Of a stretch of DNA of 64,000 nt, positions 34,140 to 46,075 are shown one piece after another. Origin of the DNA: Arion vulgaris (lineage: Eukaryota > Mollusca > Gastropoda > Stylommatophora > Arionidae); contig CM036759.1 in NCBI GenBank assembly GCA_020796225.1, forward strand, positions 22,533,813-22,597,812. Reading direction: 5' to 3'. A program made the position numbers and the translations under genes. Each line of letters starts with the position of its first letter. Position 1 is the stretch's first letter. The notes under the pieces are model-generated. The model searched no databases, had not been told where the DNA came from, and was given only the letters and a program-made list of their open reading frames with translations.

Positions 34140-34389
34140 CTGAAAATATAACAATAATTCGTATATGCTGTTTTGAGATAGACACAACATTGCATTTTGT
34201 ATTGCCTGTAATTAGTGTTTTCACTCAGTTTTTTCTGTCACTAGAGACCTATAAATACAATTTACACAAAATATTCGTGGCATAAGTTTTCTACTGAAGA
34301 ATTTAAAATTACAATAAAATAACAGAACATTTTTTAGCCTTACCATCTTCTAAAAATGTAAATTCATTCATTCTTTCTCTTCCTATTCT

Positions 34390-34716
34390 GTGATCAACAT
34401 CAGCTATGTGACTAGTTCAACATGGGGTGCACCAATGGTCTTCGTTGGTCTCTCACAATTTATCTATAAGGGCTGCTCCTTTAGATCTGATTTCCGTTAT
34501 TTGATGGGTAAGGATGGGACAGTCTTGAAAACAAAAATGTTCTGGGGTGTGCCTAGATGCTCTACAGTTACAAGAGACAGAGTCTCTGAGGCCGATTTTG
34601 TGATGATTCCACATTTCCGCTCCATACAACAATAATGAATATATTTTGCAATTGACAAGTCTTATCTTTTGTTCATTTGTTATTTTTTCTGGGGTTAATA
34701 CATTTTTCATGTTGTT
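34390..34716 (-). mobile_element. LINE (family c) fragment, 3' part, split by the 34730 insertion
   Basis: The minus strand reads K-I-T-N-E-Q-K-I-R-L, L-L-L-Y-G-A-E-M-W, then a short Cys-rich end with T-P-E-H...Q-D-C-P-I-L. The upstream part of the same copy resumes at 35652. The jump from L-Y-G-A-E-M-W to the Cys-rich end suggests an internal deletion. Confidence 0.7.
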
Positions 34717-34729
34717 AAATATGTTCTTT

Positions 34730-35638
34730 ACAGGGGTGAGGCAGGGATGCTTGTTATCACCATTCCTGTTCTTGCTGGCCATAGATTGGATCATGAAATC
34801 AACAACGGATAACAGAGGGGAATACAATGGACACTTGTGAAACAACTGGAGGACCTGGATTTTGCAGACGATCTGGCTTTGCTGTCTCACAACCACGCAC
34901 AGATTAAAGACAAAATGAATAACCTAAATAATAAGTCTCAGCAGCTAGGTTTGAAAATACACAGGGGAAGACCAAGGTCATGAGAATAAATGCTGCAAAT
35001 GTAAACCAGATTATGCTGGAGGAAACAGCACTGCAGGATGTAGAATCATACACATACCTTGGAAGCAACATAGACACAGAAGGAGGAACAAACAAAGATG
35101 TTAAGATAAGAATACAAAAGCAAGGGGGAACTTTATTGCATTGAGTAAGATATGGAAGGCAAGGGAGATCAAAACAAACACAAAACTGAGAATTTTCCAG
35201 TCAAATGTGAGGTCAGTGCTGTTCTATGGCTCGGAAACCTGGAAGACCACAAACGAAACTATCAGAAAACTGCAGACCTTCGTAAATGGATGTTTACGTA
35301 GGATAGAGGGGTTGAGATGGTATGATAAGATTACAAACGAGGAACTCAGGGAGAGAACAAAGCAGATACCAGTGGAGAGAGCTCAGGAAGAGACGCTGGC
35401 GATGGATAGGACATACATTGAGAAGACCGACCGGAAGCATCGCAAGACAGGCATTGTTTTGGAACCCGCAGGAAAGAGGAGTAGGGGAAGGCCTAGGCAG
35501 ACCTGGGGAAGAGAGCTGGAGGCGGATATAAAGAGGATAGGCAAAACATGGAAAGAATTGGAAGGGATGGCAAGAGAGAGGAAGAGATGGAAGAAGTTTG
35601 TTGAAGACCTGTGCTCCGATGGGAGTTGAAAGGTGATG
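34730..35638 (+). mobile_element. 5'-truncated LINE (family b) nested in another LINE
   Basis: This 909-bp insertion is flanked by the perfect 13-bp duplication AAATATGTTCTTT (34717-34729 and 35639-35651). It starts at the G-V-R-Q-G-C-L-L-S-P motif and contains F-A-D-D-L-A-L-L-S-H, Y-L-G-S-N-I, L-F-Y-G-S-E-T-W and R-R-W-R-W-I-G-H. It has several frame breaks. It is the same family as 28508-29417 and is truncated at nearly the same place. It interrupts a minus-strand LINE. Confidence 0.87.
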
Positions 35639-35651
35639 AAATATGTTCTTT

Positions 35652-35960
35652 GCTATTCTTATTCTCTTCTGAACTTCCTCTTCACATCTGCCTTCTCCTG
35701 TTATTATATGTAGTTCAAGATACACCTAACTTGACAATTGTTTCAGTCTTTCTCCATTTACCATTATGTTCAATGCGTCTGTCTCTCTTGTTTTGCTTAT
35801 TACCATTGCTTTTGTTTTCTCAATATTACATCCTGTCCCTGAAATTTACTTCTGTTGCTTATTTGTTCTAATAGTTCTTGTAGTTTTTGTTCGTTGTCAG
35901 CTAATATCACTGTACCATCCGCATATCTTAGGTTATTTATTATTCGCCTATTCATGTTAA
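35652..35960 (-). mobile_element. LINE (family c) fragment, RT active-site part
   Basis: The minus strand reads N-N-L-R-Y-A-D-G-T-V-I-L-A-D-N-E-Q-K-L, a reverse transcriptase box with the usual second Asp replaced by Gly, so it is inactive. It joins 34716 across the nested LINE. Confidence 0.7.
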
Positions 35961-36429
35961 GCCCTTATATCTGTTAGATTTTAAATAAATGTAACACTAA
36001 TACTTGATAAGTGGATAGATACTCTGTACAGAATTGTGTATATGTGTTTGCATTCCAATGTGAAAACAGTACTCAAGTACGCAGAACAAACACAGAGAAT
36101 TAGGAATAAAAGTACCTACAAAATACAGGTATTTATTAATAGCTACCTGAGAAAGATCTTATGCATACATTGGCCAAAGGTAATTAATTAGTAATGAAGT
36201 GTTTATGGTATAGACAACCAAGAATAGAATTGCTGAGGAAGAAATTGGCAGGAAAAGATGGATAAAACTCTGTAATGGAATCCTTTACTGAACTGGAATC
36301 TGCAATGCAATCGGGAGTGAGGCAGATCGAGGAACACTTGAAGAAGAGAACTTGACAGAGACATTACACAACTGTGCCACAGTTGATGAGGCATGCAAAT
36401 GGCTGCCAGAACAGGAATAGCTTGACCAA

Positions 36430-36453
36430 GGGCATTTTTTATTTATTTATTTA

Positions 36454-36484
<31 letters not shown>

Positions 36485-36485
36485 G
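36430..36485. repeat. (TTTA)n(TA)n microsatellite
   Basis: Simple repeat by inspection. Confidence 0.85.
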
Positions 36486-36587
36486 CATATGAATGAAAGC
36501 AAGAAAGAAAGAAAAAGTGGTGTATATGTCCAAGTCGGAAACTTTTACTGTGTGAGCTATCAAGAGGAAAACAACTTTGACTATTAA

Positions 36588-36723
36588 CCCTTTCATTCTG
36601 TAATCTTTGTTTACCTCCGGCCGCACGTATATTGTAATGTGTACTGAAATAGCCAGTATTCTGGCTTTGCGTTATCTTAAAAAATGCTGTAAGCCAGTAT
36701 ATTGGCTTAGAAGGAGGAAGGGG
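36588..36723. mobile_element. TTAA-flanked MITE (piggyBac type)
   Basis: This 136-bp element lies between TTAA (36584-36587) and TTAA (36724-36727), with inverted ends CCCTTTCATTC / CCCCTTCCTCC. A degenerate relative begins at 10624. Confidence 0.6.
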
Positions 36724-36950
36724 TTAAGTCAAATTTATATTCTATTACACTAGCATGCACATTGAACTGACTTGTGGAAATCTGCACCATTATGCTCCAT
36801 TCATCTATTGTGATTAATCACCTAATTATATTAAAGTATTAATCATTTACAAGAATTAACCCTTGCCTCTACCCCATAATATATTCAACACATTTGTCCC
36901 GAAAGTTAAGGTAACACTTACACCTCCAGGCACCCATATATTAATTAATC

Positions 36951-37552
36951 CAGAGATAGGCAACTTTTTGCGGTCAAAAGACTGGATACATAATTACACA
37001 TTATCTTCTCTTCCCTCCCCCTCCCCACCTTTCTAATACATATCAGATACTTTGTGAGATATTTATCATTAACTCTTAGTGGCCAGGGCAAAAGCCATCT
37101 TTTTACAAGTCATATGTTTTTAAAATAAAATATGCTCTTTAGTGTGGCTCCTGGTAAAGAAGCTCAACCCAAAGCCAGTGTGGCGTTTGGTACACAAGGA
37201 GTTAATGAGTTCTCAAAACGATCATCTGTCATAACTTTATTCTAAAATAAATGGCAGTATATTTCCAAGTGTAACAGATCAATATTAAGTTACAAATGTA
37301 TGTCACTAAGCTAGCATGGCTGGTCATTGAGTTCAAATGAAAAGATCAAAAAGATCATCCACGGCGATATCAACTAAAAGTATATACTGCTCAATATCGA
37401 CACAAACATTAAAAATATATTAATGCAATGTGTCACGGAACTGACTATATTATTAAACATTTAATGTATTAAATTCTGAATAACTTCGTAGTCGGATTAG
37501 AAACACGTTGCCGGCCGGCTCTGGCCTGCGGGCAGAGGGTTGTCCACTCCTG
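36951..37552. mobile_element. hAT-type MITE containing a nested TTAA MITE
   Basis: Ends CAGAGATAGGCAACTTTTTG and, inverted, CAGGAGTGGACAACCCTCTG fit the common hAT pattern CAGGGGTGGGCAAC. The target duplication is degenerate. Interior holds the 37073-37201 MITE. Confidence 0.6.
37073..37201. mobile_element. TTAA-flanked MITE nested in the hAT-type MITE
   Basis: This 129-bp element lies between TTAA (37069-37072) and TTAA (37202-37205), with inverted ends CTCTTAGTGGCCA / CTCCTTGTGTACCA. Confidence 0.6.
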
Positions 37553-37624
37553 CAGTAATCAATCAACAAATCAATACGGCACATTTTTGGGGAGTCATAA
37601 CTCTTCTATGTTCCTTCTTATTTT

Positions 37625-37920
37625 TTATAATCCTGTTTTGCCTAACAGAGTCATGATATGAAGAGATTTCTAGTACTGGCTTTTGTGTGCGCTTCATAAA
37701 CAGTGTTTTTTGTCGCCTATGTTATCTCTGAGGTCCACCTTTTACGTGGATTGCCTTTTGCTTTGTATCCATTGTATCGAAGTAACATTGCGCTTTGGTC
37801 TGTTGGTAATATGCTTATGTGACGGAACCATTTAATTTGCTGTTTCTTGATGAAGTTTAGAACTGATGTTGTGCCCACTTTTTCCTGATGTCTTCATTTC
37901 TAAACCGGTTCCCACACCAG
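37625..37920 (-). mobile_element. LINE (family d) 3' remnant, inverted
   Basis: Reverse complement of the 6195-6640 / 27620-27935 family, degenerate and without open frame. Confidence 0.65.
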
Positions 37921-38112
37921 CACCTATGTTCCTTATAGGAGGTAAATCAAAGCGCTGACTTACAGCGTTCAGAATAGACATGTCACTACTACATCATATC
38001 TAACAAAACTGACATGGATTCATTGTTGGATGGAATTATTCATATCAGATAGAAGTACTACTCATAAACATTTACAAGCATGACCTTTGATAATAGAATA
38101 ACATTTATGTAA

Positions 38113-38356
38113 TCTTCGAACAGATTAATGTATCTACGAACAGATTAATATATCTACGAACAGATTAATGTATCTACGAACAGATTAATGTATCTACGAA
38201 CAGATTAATGTATCTACGAACAGATTAATGTATCTACGAACAGATTAATGTATCTACGAACAGATTAATGTATCTACGAACAGATTAATGTATCTACGAA
38301 CAGATTAATGTATCTACGAACAGATTAATGTATCTACGAACAGATTAATGTATCGA
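38113..38356 (+). repeat. 20-bp minisatellite, 12 units
   Basis: Unit CGAACAGATTAATGTATCTA, nearly perfect throughout. Confidence 0.92.
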
Positions 38357-38684
38357 TTAATGTATCAATCATGAACATCCACTAAATTACAACACTTACA
38401 AGAAGTATGTTCCTGTGACCAGTTCATGAAAGTTCATGTTAAAATGGCATACGATTTTCTTATTAGCTTCCTCAAAGGATTCTTAATGATCTTGGTTGAA
38501 ATAAATATTTGTTTCAGTGTCGCGGATTTTGTTCTACACATGATTGTAGTTAATTGATGTGAAGCACATCTCGTTTAGCCATCGTATCTTCTGTTAGTTT
38601 AGGGCGTATCCATTATTAAAACATAATTGTCATACGACTCTTTTGTCTTAATAATATTTGATCTTTGATTATATATATTTAATG

Positions 38685-38849
38685 CAGTGGCGGCTCGTCA
38701 TTAAGGGCCTATGGGGCCGGGTCCCACCAAAAATAAGATATAACGTGTATTTATTATTTTATACATTAAAATATAACCTAACCGAAACCATGATTTTTCT
38801 GAAAATTTCTGTCTGGCCCACCAACAAAATTGATCATGAGCCGCCACTG
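38685..38849 (+). mobile_element. hAT-type MITE with perfect 8-bp target duplication (copy 1)
   Basis: This 165-bp element has terminal inverted repeat CAGTGGCGGCTCGT and flanks ATTTAATG (38677-38684, 38850-38857). An inverted sister copy is at 61401. Confidence 0.85.
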
Positions 38850-39045
38850 ATTTAATGTATTTAATTTTCTATTATCGTCAAGTATAAGCTGCAATGCATG
38901 TTTAGCTTGGTATGTTGAACAAAATAAAAATGGAATCCGTAATTCGCTCAACATTCAATGTGTGGTGTTTGACGGACAAGTAAAACACTTTATCCGCACA
39001 GTAAACACATGATATTTTCAAATATTGCTAAGAAGAAGAAGAAGA

Positions 39046-39047
<2 letters not shown>

Positions 39048-39087
<40 letters not shown>

Positions 39088-39106
39088 GAGAGAGAGAGAG
39101 AGAGAA
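39048..39106. repeat. (TA)n(GA)n microsatellite
   Basis: TA run followed by GA run. Confidence 0.88.
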
Positions 39107-39416
39107 TTGTGTAATGTATACCATACAACATGAACACTAACAGCTGACAGAGGTCACTATACTGAGAGTTTTACAATAAGGCAGCTACATACCTATGTTG
39201 AAAAGAACATTGATGAAGAACCAGTGATAACAAAGAAAACATACCAAACCTGATAACAAAGAGCAAAGCAATGTTGCCCTAAAGGTAATTTATCTCTCTC
39301 TTATTGTTTTTCTTCTTAATCGCACTGCGATATATCCAAGTAAAATAAAGTTGTGTACACATCTCTACGACATGAATTAGTATACTTGATGGTAACACAC
39401 TTGCCATTATTGTATA

Positions 39417-39640
39417 GGGAGTCTATATGGCGAAGTGGTTAATATGTTTGCCTGTCGTTCTAAATGGTGGGGTTTCGAATCAGGACCGAGTCACGTGTGC
39501 ACTTTTTCATGAGATCCTAGGATTGTTGCTGCAGCTTTATGCAATACTCTCAGCAGATGGCATGCCGGTTTTGTCGACAATGACGGAGCCATATGGGGAA
39601 ACGCGCTGCAATGAAGCCAACCCTTCGCATTTAGATCCTT
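39417..39640 (+). mobile_element. SINE B, tRNA-derived
   Basis: Head TATGGCGAAGTGGTTAA with B box GGGTTTCGAATCA, body 'cgctgcaatgaagccaac'. Related 3' bodies at 43370-43505 and 58680-58790. Confidence 0.6.
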
Positions 39641-40199
39641 TTTAAAGAAATTATTGACACTTCATACTACAGCTCGGAAGTTTTTAAATACTGCATGTCA
39701 ATTTAGTGTAGCAGCTTTTCATAATGTTTATAACAATAAGGTGGAATTTCATACTATTTTATATTACGCTAATGACTTTCACGGTGTATGCTATCTCGGA
39801 AGTATTCTATTTAATAGGTCAAAATACGGCATAATGACGGACGGTACCAAATCACCAACAATATATTTCATTCATATCTGTTGAGTTTTTAAATCAATGG
39901 TTTATTTAGGTGTCTATTTTAAATACTCGTAAGTTCTAAAATTTGATGCATGACACCCAATGCGTTAATCCCACCGTATCGTGTAACACCCTTGTCAATC
40001 GGTGTTATGTATTGCACATCATGCGCGCATACCACGCCAACGTTTGTATTTTTAGTAATGTGTCGGACATACAAACTAAGTGAATTATTAAAAAAATTAG
40101 AGTAGTGTTAAATATGATAGTAGTATAACTTATATGTCAAACTAAAGACAAATTGGTGGACATCACATAAATATGTTGATTGCATTAGCAAATGTTTAA

Positions 40200-40510
40200 G
40201 AAATTGCAATTGAAATGTTGTATCAATCCCAACATATGCCAGCGAGAGTTGGAAAGTGACTACAGATATAGAAAGCAAGTTACATGCATTTGAAAATAGG
40301 TGTCTGAGAAAAATAATAAACATAAAATGGGACGAATTCAGGAGAAGTGATGAAATTAGAGAAATGTCTGGTCAACAACTATTACCAGCTGTTAAAAAAA
40401 GAGAAGATGGAGATATGTTAGGCATACCTTGAGAAGAAATGATCAAATAATACCGAAGCAGGCATTGAAGTGGGAGGCAAAGATTTCAAGAGAGGACATA
40501 TCGGTTTGTC
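40200..40510 (+). mobile_element. LINE RT C-terminal remnant
   Basis: Reads Y-A-S-E-S-W-K-V, F-E-N-R-C-L-R-K-I-I-N-I-K-W and R-R-S-D-E-I-R; stops and shifts follow. Confidence 0.65.
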
Positions 40511-40784
40511 GGAAGCGTAGTGACATCGGTTCAGTAACAGAAAGTGTTATTACGGCTTCTTCCTTATATTTGCCATTCATATAGCAAGAGAGAAATATGG
40601 CAATTGCTGTAAATCTTGAGACGAGACAAAAGTTCGGAAATACTAAAGTTCATTAAAAGACCACATTAAGGAGGACTTTTAAAAAAAAAGCAAAGATACA
40701 TTACAATTGTTTCAAATATACAGGAAAATAGTGAATAACTAAACTTATAAGAAAGTACAATAAAAGTAAGTAAAGTAAAGCTTT

Positions 40785-41035
40785 TTCATACCATGGGGTA
40801 TACTGAGAAATACGGTGTTAGGCATGTCTTTTTCATTGGTAAACAATGAGTGATGTGGTCAACATCACGCTTGTCGCCTATACTTCCCAGTGATTTTTCT
40901 GGTGCCCAGTTGAGGCTGAGTCGCTCTGATAGTCGCAACGGTAGAAAAAAATAATACTTCCACTGTGGAATTGAACCCAGATCACGAGCCTAAGAAACGA
41001 GTACACTAACCACTACGCTATCGCGGCTTTTAGTA
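40785..41035 (-). mobile_element. SINE A
   Basis: Inverted copy with head 'gccgcgatagcgtagtggtt', B box GGGTTCAATTCC and the usual body and tail. Confidence 0.72.
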
Positions 41036-41389
41036 CTGCAGTTCTAGGATCCAAAATTCGCGGACAGCCTTACAAAGACACAAATAGAGAACAGACAAAA
41101 TGATCAAGAAATATGTCGTTGTCACGTTATCAGTGCCAGTTACACACAATCGAAATATGTATATGATTAACAAATGCAATATGTTGATACAATACAAAGG
41201 CGAAACAAGTAAATAACGAAGTATTTTTAAAAGTAAAAGTCGTTTTTTACAAGTTTAGCATTTGCTTCATAATTTTTCTGCAGCCTTTCTCTTACATCTT
41301 TATGATACAACACAAATTGAACCTTTTAAAAAAGCAACCATATCTTTATTTACATAACATTAATCATCAAATAGTTTGCCTCAGCTAAT

Positions 41390-41550
41390 TGAAACCGAAC
41401 ACGCTGCCGAAGGATAAGCACCTGAGCTCCAATTGGTACTGAAGGCTGTGAACGTACACCCGTTCTTGGTGTTTGGCTGTTTATATATCACAATAGAATG
41501 ATAAAAACGATCGGAAAGAACGATCGAGAGAAGAAAGAAGAAATAGCTTG
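41390..41550 (+). mobile_element. SINE G, 5'-truncated
   Basis: 'gccgaaggataagcacctga' through 'atgataaaaacgatcggaaa' and a GAAGAAAGAAG tail. Same family as 21770 and 11056; abuts a LINE e remnant. Confidence 0.68.
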
Positions 41551-41555
41551 TCTTG

Positions 41556-42065
41556 AGCAGAACTTTACCACCCCAAAAGTCCTCTGGAACTTATCTTTCT
41601 CATATGCCAGATGTTCCGCCTCTGCGGCCGTCATGTTCAAACCATCAGTTACATCCTTAATCGTCCGAGTGGTTACCGGGGCCCAAATTTGGGGTGTAAA
41701 GAATAGAACCACTGTTACCTGCCACACATGAAGTAAGAGGCGGCTAAGGAGGTTTGGCTGAAATCGGATGCACATTACCTAAACGTGTAGAAGTTTATGC
41801 GTTTAGGGCCTACCAAACCAATGTGCAACGTATACACGTTCTTGGCAAATATCAAACATATTACAAAGAGTGATTACAATTGGTCGTAAAGAACGAACGC
41901 AAAGAAGAAAGAAGAAGAAGACATCCTTAATCCATCTTCTCCATGATCTTCCTCTTCTTCTCTTTGCCGGTATGTCTCCTTCCATGATGGTCTTCTCCAG
42001 CCCTTCGTGTCTTTTTCATATGTCCAAAATACCTCAATTTACATATACTCTTTTTAAATAAGCGT
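41556..42065 (-). mobile_element. LINE (family e) 3' remnant containing a nested SINE F
   Basis: The reverse complement of 41556-41662 and 41933-42065 matches the 12640 family (tail 'gacaagcta', then the P-R-R-W region). It is split by a SINE F at 41663-41920 with the duplicated target ACATCCTTAATC. Confidence 0.7.
41663..41920 (+). mobile_element. SINE F, complete, nested in a LINE
   Basis: This 258-bp element lies between perfect 12-bp duplications ACATCCTTAATC (41651-41662, 41921-41932), with head CGTCCGAGTGGTTACCGGGG and (GAA)n tail. Confidence 0.85.
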
Positions 42066-42069
42066 TCCC

Positions 42070-42690
42070 ATTTAAATTTTAGACAGCAGAGTGATATGTT
42101 TGTTTATGATGAACCGATAATGGTCAATTAATAATTTGAAATAAGCCGAAAGATACACGATAATTAACTACATCAATCAAACAGTCTGAAGAGATGCAAG
42201 CAAACATCAAACATTCTAATTATAGTTATAGTACAGACTTAAGTACAGTCAAAGACAAAGTAGATGTAACTAGAGAAACCTCATTAGCGTTTGATTTATT
42301 CATTTAGTTTTATCATTGGCACTCAGTTCTACTCTCAGTAGTCTAGGTTTCGTGTTTAGAGATCAGTAGGAGGCTCAGAGACAACTCGTGCTTCACACTA
42401 GAAGTCAGGGTTAGGAAACAGACTGGTCAAGACATTGATTCACATCCCCACGGGGAGTACCTTGTTAACTGATTCGTCTGGATATCAAAGCAAAGATCGA
42501 CATAATCTCTGGTGTTGTAAAGCTAGCAGCCTGGAGATATCTGCTAGAAGGAAGGAAATCAACACTTGTATCTTCAGTACGCCTCGAGGTTGTAACAAAG
42601 TTATGGAGTAGTTCTCTTCGTGGTAGAAGAGAAGACTGTCTAGACTAGAACGTCTCATTCACTTGGGGTCAAATAACTCTCCGGGATTAG
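42070..42690. other. No gene seen
   Basis: No recognised repeat and no protein-like frame. Confidence 0.5.
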
Positions 42691-42699
42691 AAAGAAAGC

Positions 42700-42815
42700 T
42701 CTGGAAGTAAAGGCGGCTGGCATGATGACATCACCCATCGTGTGCCGATGATAAATGAAAAATACAGTCCTAATGCCGTATTTTCCAATGTACTTAATGG
42801 TATGAAAAATGGTTA
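42700..42815 (+). mobile_element. SINE A, 3' part
   Basis: 'aagtaaaggcggctggcatg', 'cacccatcgtgtgccgatg' and 'cctaatgccgtatttt' identify the family; head missing. Confidence 0.65.
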
Positions 42816-43299
42816 ATTTACTTATACATATTGTAACAATGAACGCAATCTTTCATCCCATAACTATGCATATTGTTACCACAGAAGTAATCTATTCTTC
42901 ATCATTATATAGATAGCCTTGATTAATGCAGTTTCTCATCCCATGCTTTTACATATTGCGACAATGAATATTGCGATTCTCCTTTTATTATAACATGTTT
43001 CCCACTCTGCCCCACCAACCAACAATAACAACAAAACACGACTTCCTAGTCAGTATAGTTCGCTTCATCAGTGCATTGGTCCCATTCAACACCTCATTTC
43101 TTAGCATTTTAGCTGTCCATTTTATTCCTAATATTTTTCTGTGAAACAAGCTTCTCCATATTGTACACAGCTCTTCTTGTTTGTTTATTTATTGTCCATA
43201 ATTGACTTCTATATATAATAGAATGTGCTGTACATAACACTAATAAAATTACTTTCTTACTACCACTGATGCTTTCATTCTAGTATGCATGTTGTAATG

Positions 43300-43510
43300 C
43301 AATTAAAGTGATGAGCAGTTTTGTATTGCTACATTAGCGACGGCCATATGCATTTTATGCGGTGCAGGTTGCTTTTTGTGACGGTACGCGACTGTTTCAT
43401 TCTGGAATTAGTTCCCACAGGAAACATTTTACAGTTGTTGGCATTTCGTGTGATTTTCATTGGCACCGGAACGGAGCAATTATGGGGTGACCCGTTGCAG
43501 TGAAGTTGGA
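43300..43510 (+). mobile_element. SINE B-like fragment
   Basis: 'gggtgacccgttgcagtgaa' parallels the end of the 39417 copy; head not recognisable. Confidence 0.4.
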
Positions 43511-43579
43511 ACAGTACTTCTAACTATGAACTATGAACTTATGCATGTTGTAAAAGGGGAATAAGAAAGGTGGTGTATG

Positions 43580-43715
43580 GCGGCTAGCAGCAGTAGTGTT
43601 TACAACTGCAACAAAAACTACCCCCGTAAGAGCACACATATGCTTTGACGCTAGCAGCAGTATTGTTTAAAACTGCAACAAAACTACCCCCGTAAGAGCA
43701 CACATATGCTTTAAC
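43580..43715 (+). repeat. Tandem duplication of about 67 bp
   Basis: 'gctagcagcagta(g/t)tgttt' to 'gagcacacatatgctttgac' occurs twice. Confidence 0.8.
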
Positions 43716-44347
43716 GCAGGCGTCATACAAGGAGGTCAACTGTAATTCTAGTCCCACGTTCATACCCGATTAAGGGACTAATTACTCAGTTTAACTTCAG
43801 CCCATCTCATATTATAGTAATGTTGACAATACATATCTGCCTATTATCCTGGGTCGTGATTACAATACTTTGCCGGTAAAACAACATACTCTTGAAGTGT
43901 TGATATTGTGTATAAAGGTGAACAATAAAACAAATACAACACCCCAGGCTAGCACTTCTATCAGGTAAGCTAGCGGAATAAATTAAATGTAGCGTATTAA
44001 ATGTGTATAGGAAGTTCCAAGCGCCATGAAACATGTTCGCATTATATTGATTGGAAACGCCACCAGGCGACAATAGTGCAGTTAAACAGGTAGGAGGACA
44101 CGTACGTAATAAGCTGTGAAACTCTACCTGTCTTCTATAGTACAACGTATGATAAGCAAGCAACACGCAGACATACAGGGTGCGGGAGTCAGACAAAGGA
44201 AACGGTGACATCCGGGTGTTAGAATGATGAGTGGTCAAATGTACCTATAGACTGGAATATATGTACACTATACATATATACATATAAATGCATGATCAAA
44301 TGGTTTGAATTAGCATACATATGATAAATATACTACATGACTGCTAA

Positions 44348-44609
44348 TTTTCGTCCGTGTGTTGCCGAGACTTGAAAGGGGAGCAAAGAATAGTAACACT
44401 ACGACCTACAAGGCATCGTAAGAGGCAAATGTTGTAGGGGCCTGTGGAAACTACCCTAGTAAATAAAAAGCGTCGGAGAAATCGGATGTACTGGCCTACT
44501 TCTAGGCGCATAACTGTCACAACGTACAATTGCTCTTAGGCTCGGATCACATAGAAATCACAAAGAGTGGTTAACTAGTGGTCGATATGGAGCGTTCGGA
44601 GAAAAAGAA
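44348..44609 (+). mobile_element. SINE E
   Basis: This 262-bp element lies between GACTGCTAA duplications (44339-44347, 44610-44618), with tail GTTCGGAGAAAAAGAA. Confidence 0.78.
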
Positions 44610-44835
44610 GACTGCTAAGTTTATAATAACCTACAAAACAGATTTAACAGACTAGTACGATAGGGCGGACCTATGGTTGATATCGCCTATTTGGTAAAGA
44701 CTGTCGACTTGGAACAGACCTGACTTTTGAGAAGATGATTGAGAATAAGAAGCAAATGTAGAAAGTGCTCAATCTTGTGTGAAACTAAACTAGGAATTAA
44801 TTATAAAACTATAAATATAGTACCGCCATTCGCAG

Positions 44836-44935
44836 ACAGACAGACAGCAGACAGACATACATACTTACATACGCACAAATGCATACATACATACGCGCAC
44901 GCACACATACATACATTTACATATGTATATATCGC
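44836..44935 (+). repeat. ACAG/ACAT microsatellite tract
   Basis: Alternating acagacag, acatacat and acgcacgc runs. Confidence 0.7.
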
Positions 44936-44942
44936 TGCAGTG

Positions 44943-45060
44943 TTAAGCATTGGATATCTCCAAGTACTTTATGTTAGGTGGCATCTTGGATATCTCATAG
45001 TACTTTATGTCAGGCGACATCTTGGATATCTCGCAGTACTTGTATATTAGGCGGCATCTT
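44943..45060 (+). repeat. 36-bp tandem repeat, 3 units
   Basis: Unit TTGGATATCTCCAAGTACTT plus TATGTTAGGTGGCATC, with changes. Confidence 0.8.
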
Positions 45061-45352
45061 CTTATTCCCCCAGAAATGTGTTCCTTATCTAACTGAAAGA
45101 ACAAGATACCCAATTACAAATATCGGAATTGTCTGGAGAGCAATCAATCTCTTTCGATGCGAAGAAAATGCTTTAAACAAGGGCAAATCAATTCTCTACA
45201 TTATAGATAAGAAGACATGAATAAATTGATTAACACGGCTAAACGGACTCAAACGGACTGATTGATTGATTAATGCAGGTATAATAGATATAACAGAGAT
45301 TATGAGGGAGCTGTTGAAGGAGATCAAATATAGGCTAATCAAATATGTTGGA

Positions 45353-45607
45353 CGCCCATGTGTTGCTGGGACCCACAATGGGAGCTAATAATAGTAACAA
45401 TGCGACCTACAAGGCATGTCGTAAGAGGCGATTGATGTAGGGGCGTAGTGAAGCTACACTAGTAAATAAAAAGCGTCGCAGAAATCGGATGTGTTGGCCT
45501 CTTTGTAGGCGCATAACTGGTCCAACGTGTAATCGCTCTTAGGCTCAGATCACATACAAATCACAAAGAATGGTTAACAAGTGGTAGATATGGAGCGTTC
45601 GAAGAAG
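45353..45607 (+). mobile_element. SINE E
   Basis: Flanked by AAATATGTTGGA / AAATATTTTGGA; contains the core GTCGTAAGAGGCGATTGATG and the tail CGTTCGAAGAAGAA. Confidence 0.78.
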
Positions 45608-45954
45608 AAATATTTTGGAGATATAAAAGAAAATATGAAACTACTGACAAGCATACTGGAGGGAATGATTAAAGGCTGCGATATGCAGGTTTAATTTTTC
45701 AACTCTGCAATACTTGTTAACTGAATTACTAAATCTATTATGTGCACAGTGATATTACTTTGAAGAACCAGCATAGAACTTGTAATGTTGATGATAATAA
45801 GACTTTAAAATCTGTTCAACGGCATGAGGTAAAAGTTATCAATATCTAACACCCATTCTGCGTCGTAGCGAACTTTAACTTTTGCAGATTACATCCTCAA
45901 ATACAGGACTATATCGGATAGGCAGTTTAGTTTAGTTTAGTCGTCGGATTACCA

Positions 45955-46075
45955 TCACTGCACGTCGAACAAATTAGTCCATAAGTGCTCCGATCTCTCC
46001 CTCAGTATGTCCCTCAGCGTGTGGCGACTAACAACACCGGTTCTTTGTTGGTTTACAATTCTCCTTTGTCTGGCA
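45955..46075 (-). repeat. Dispersed repeat I, inverted
   Basis: 'ccataagtgctccgatctct' through 'tggcgactaacaacaccggt' is the reverse complement of the family. Confidence 0.45.

Noticed and set aside
34346..34420. Possible upstream PPP1R37 exon ending at GATG|GTAAGG
   Set aside because: The phase would fit the next exon, but residues do not resemble the family and the sequence looks like LINE 3' tail with a GAATGAATG end.
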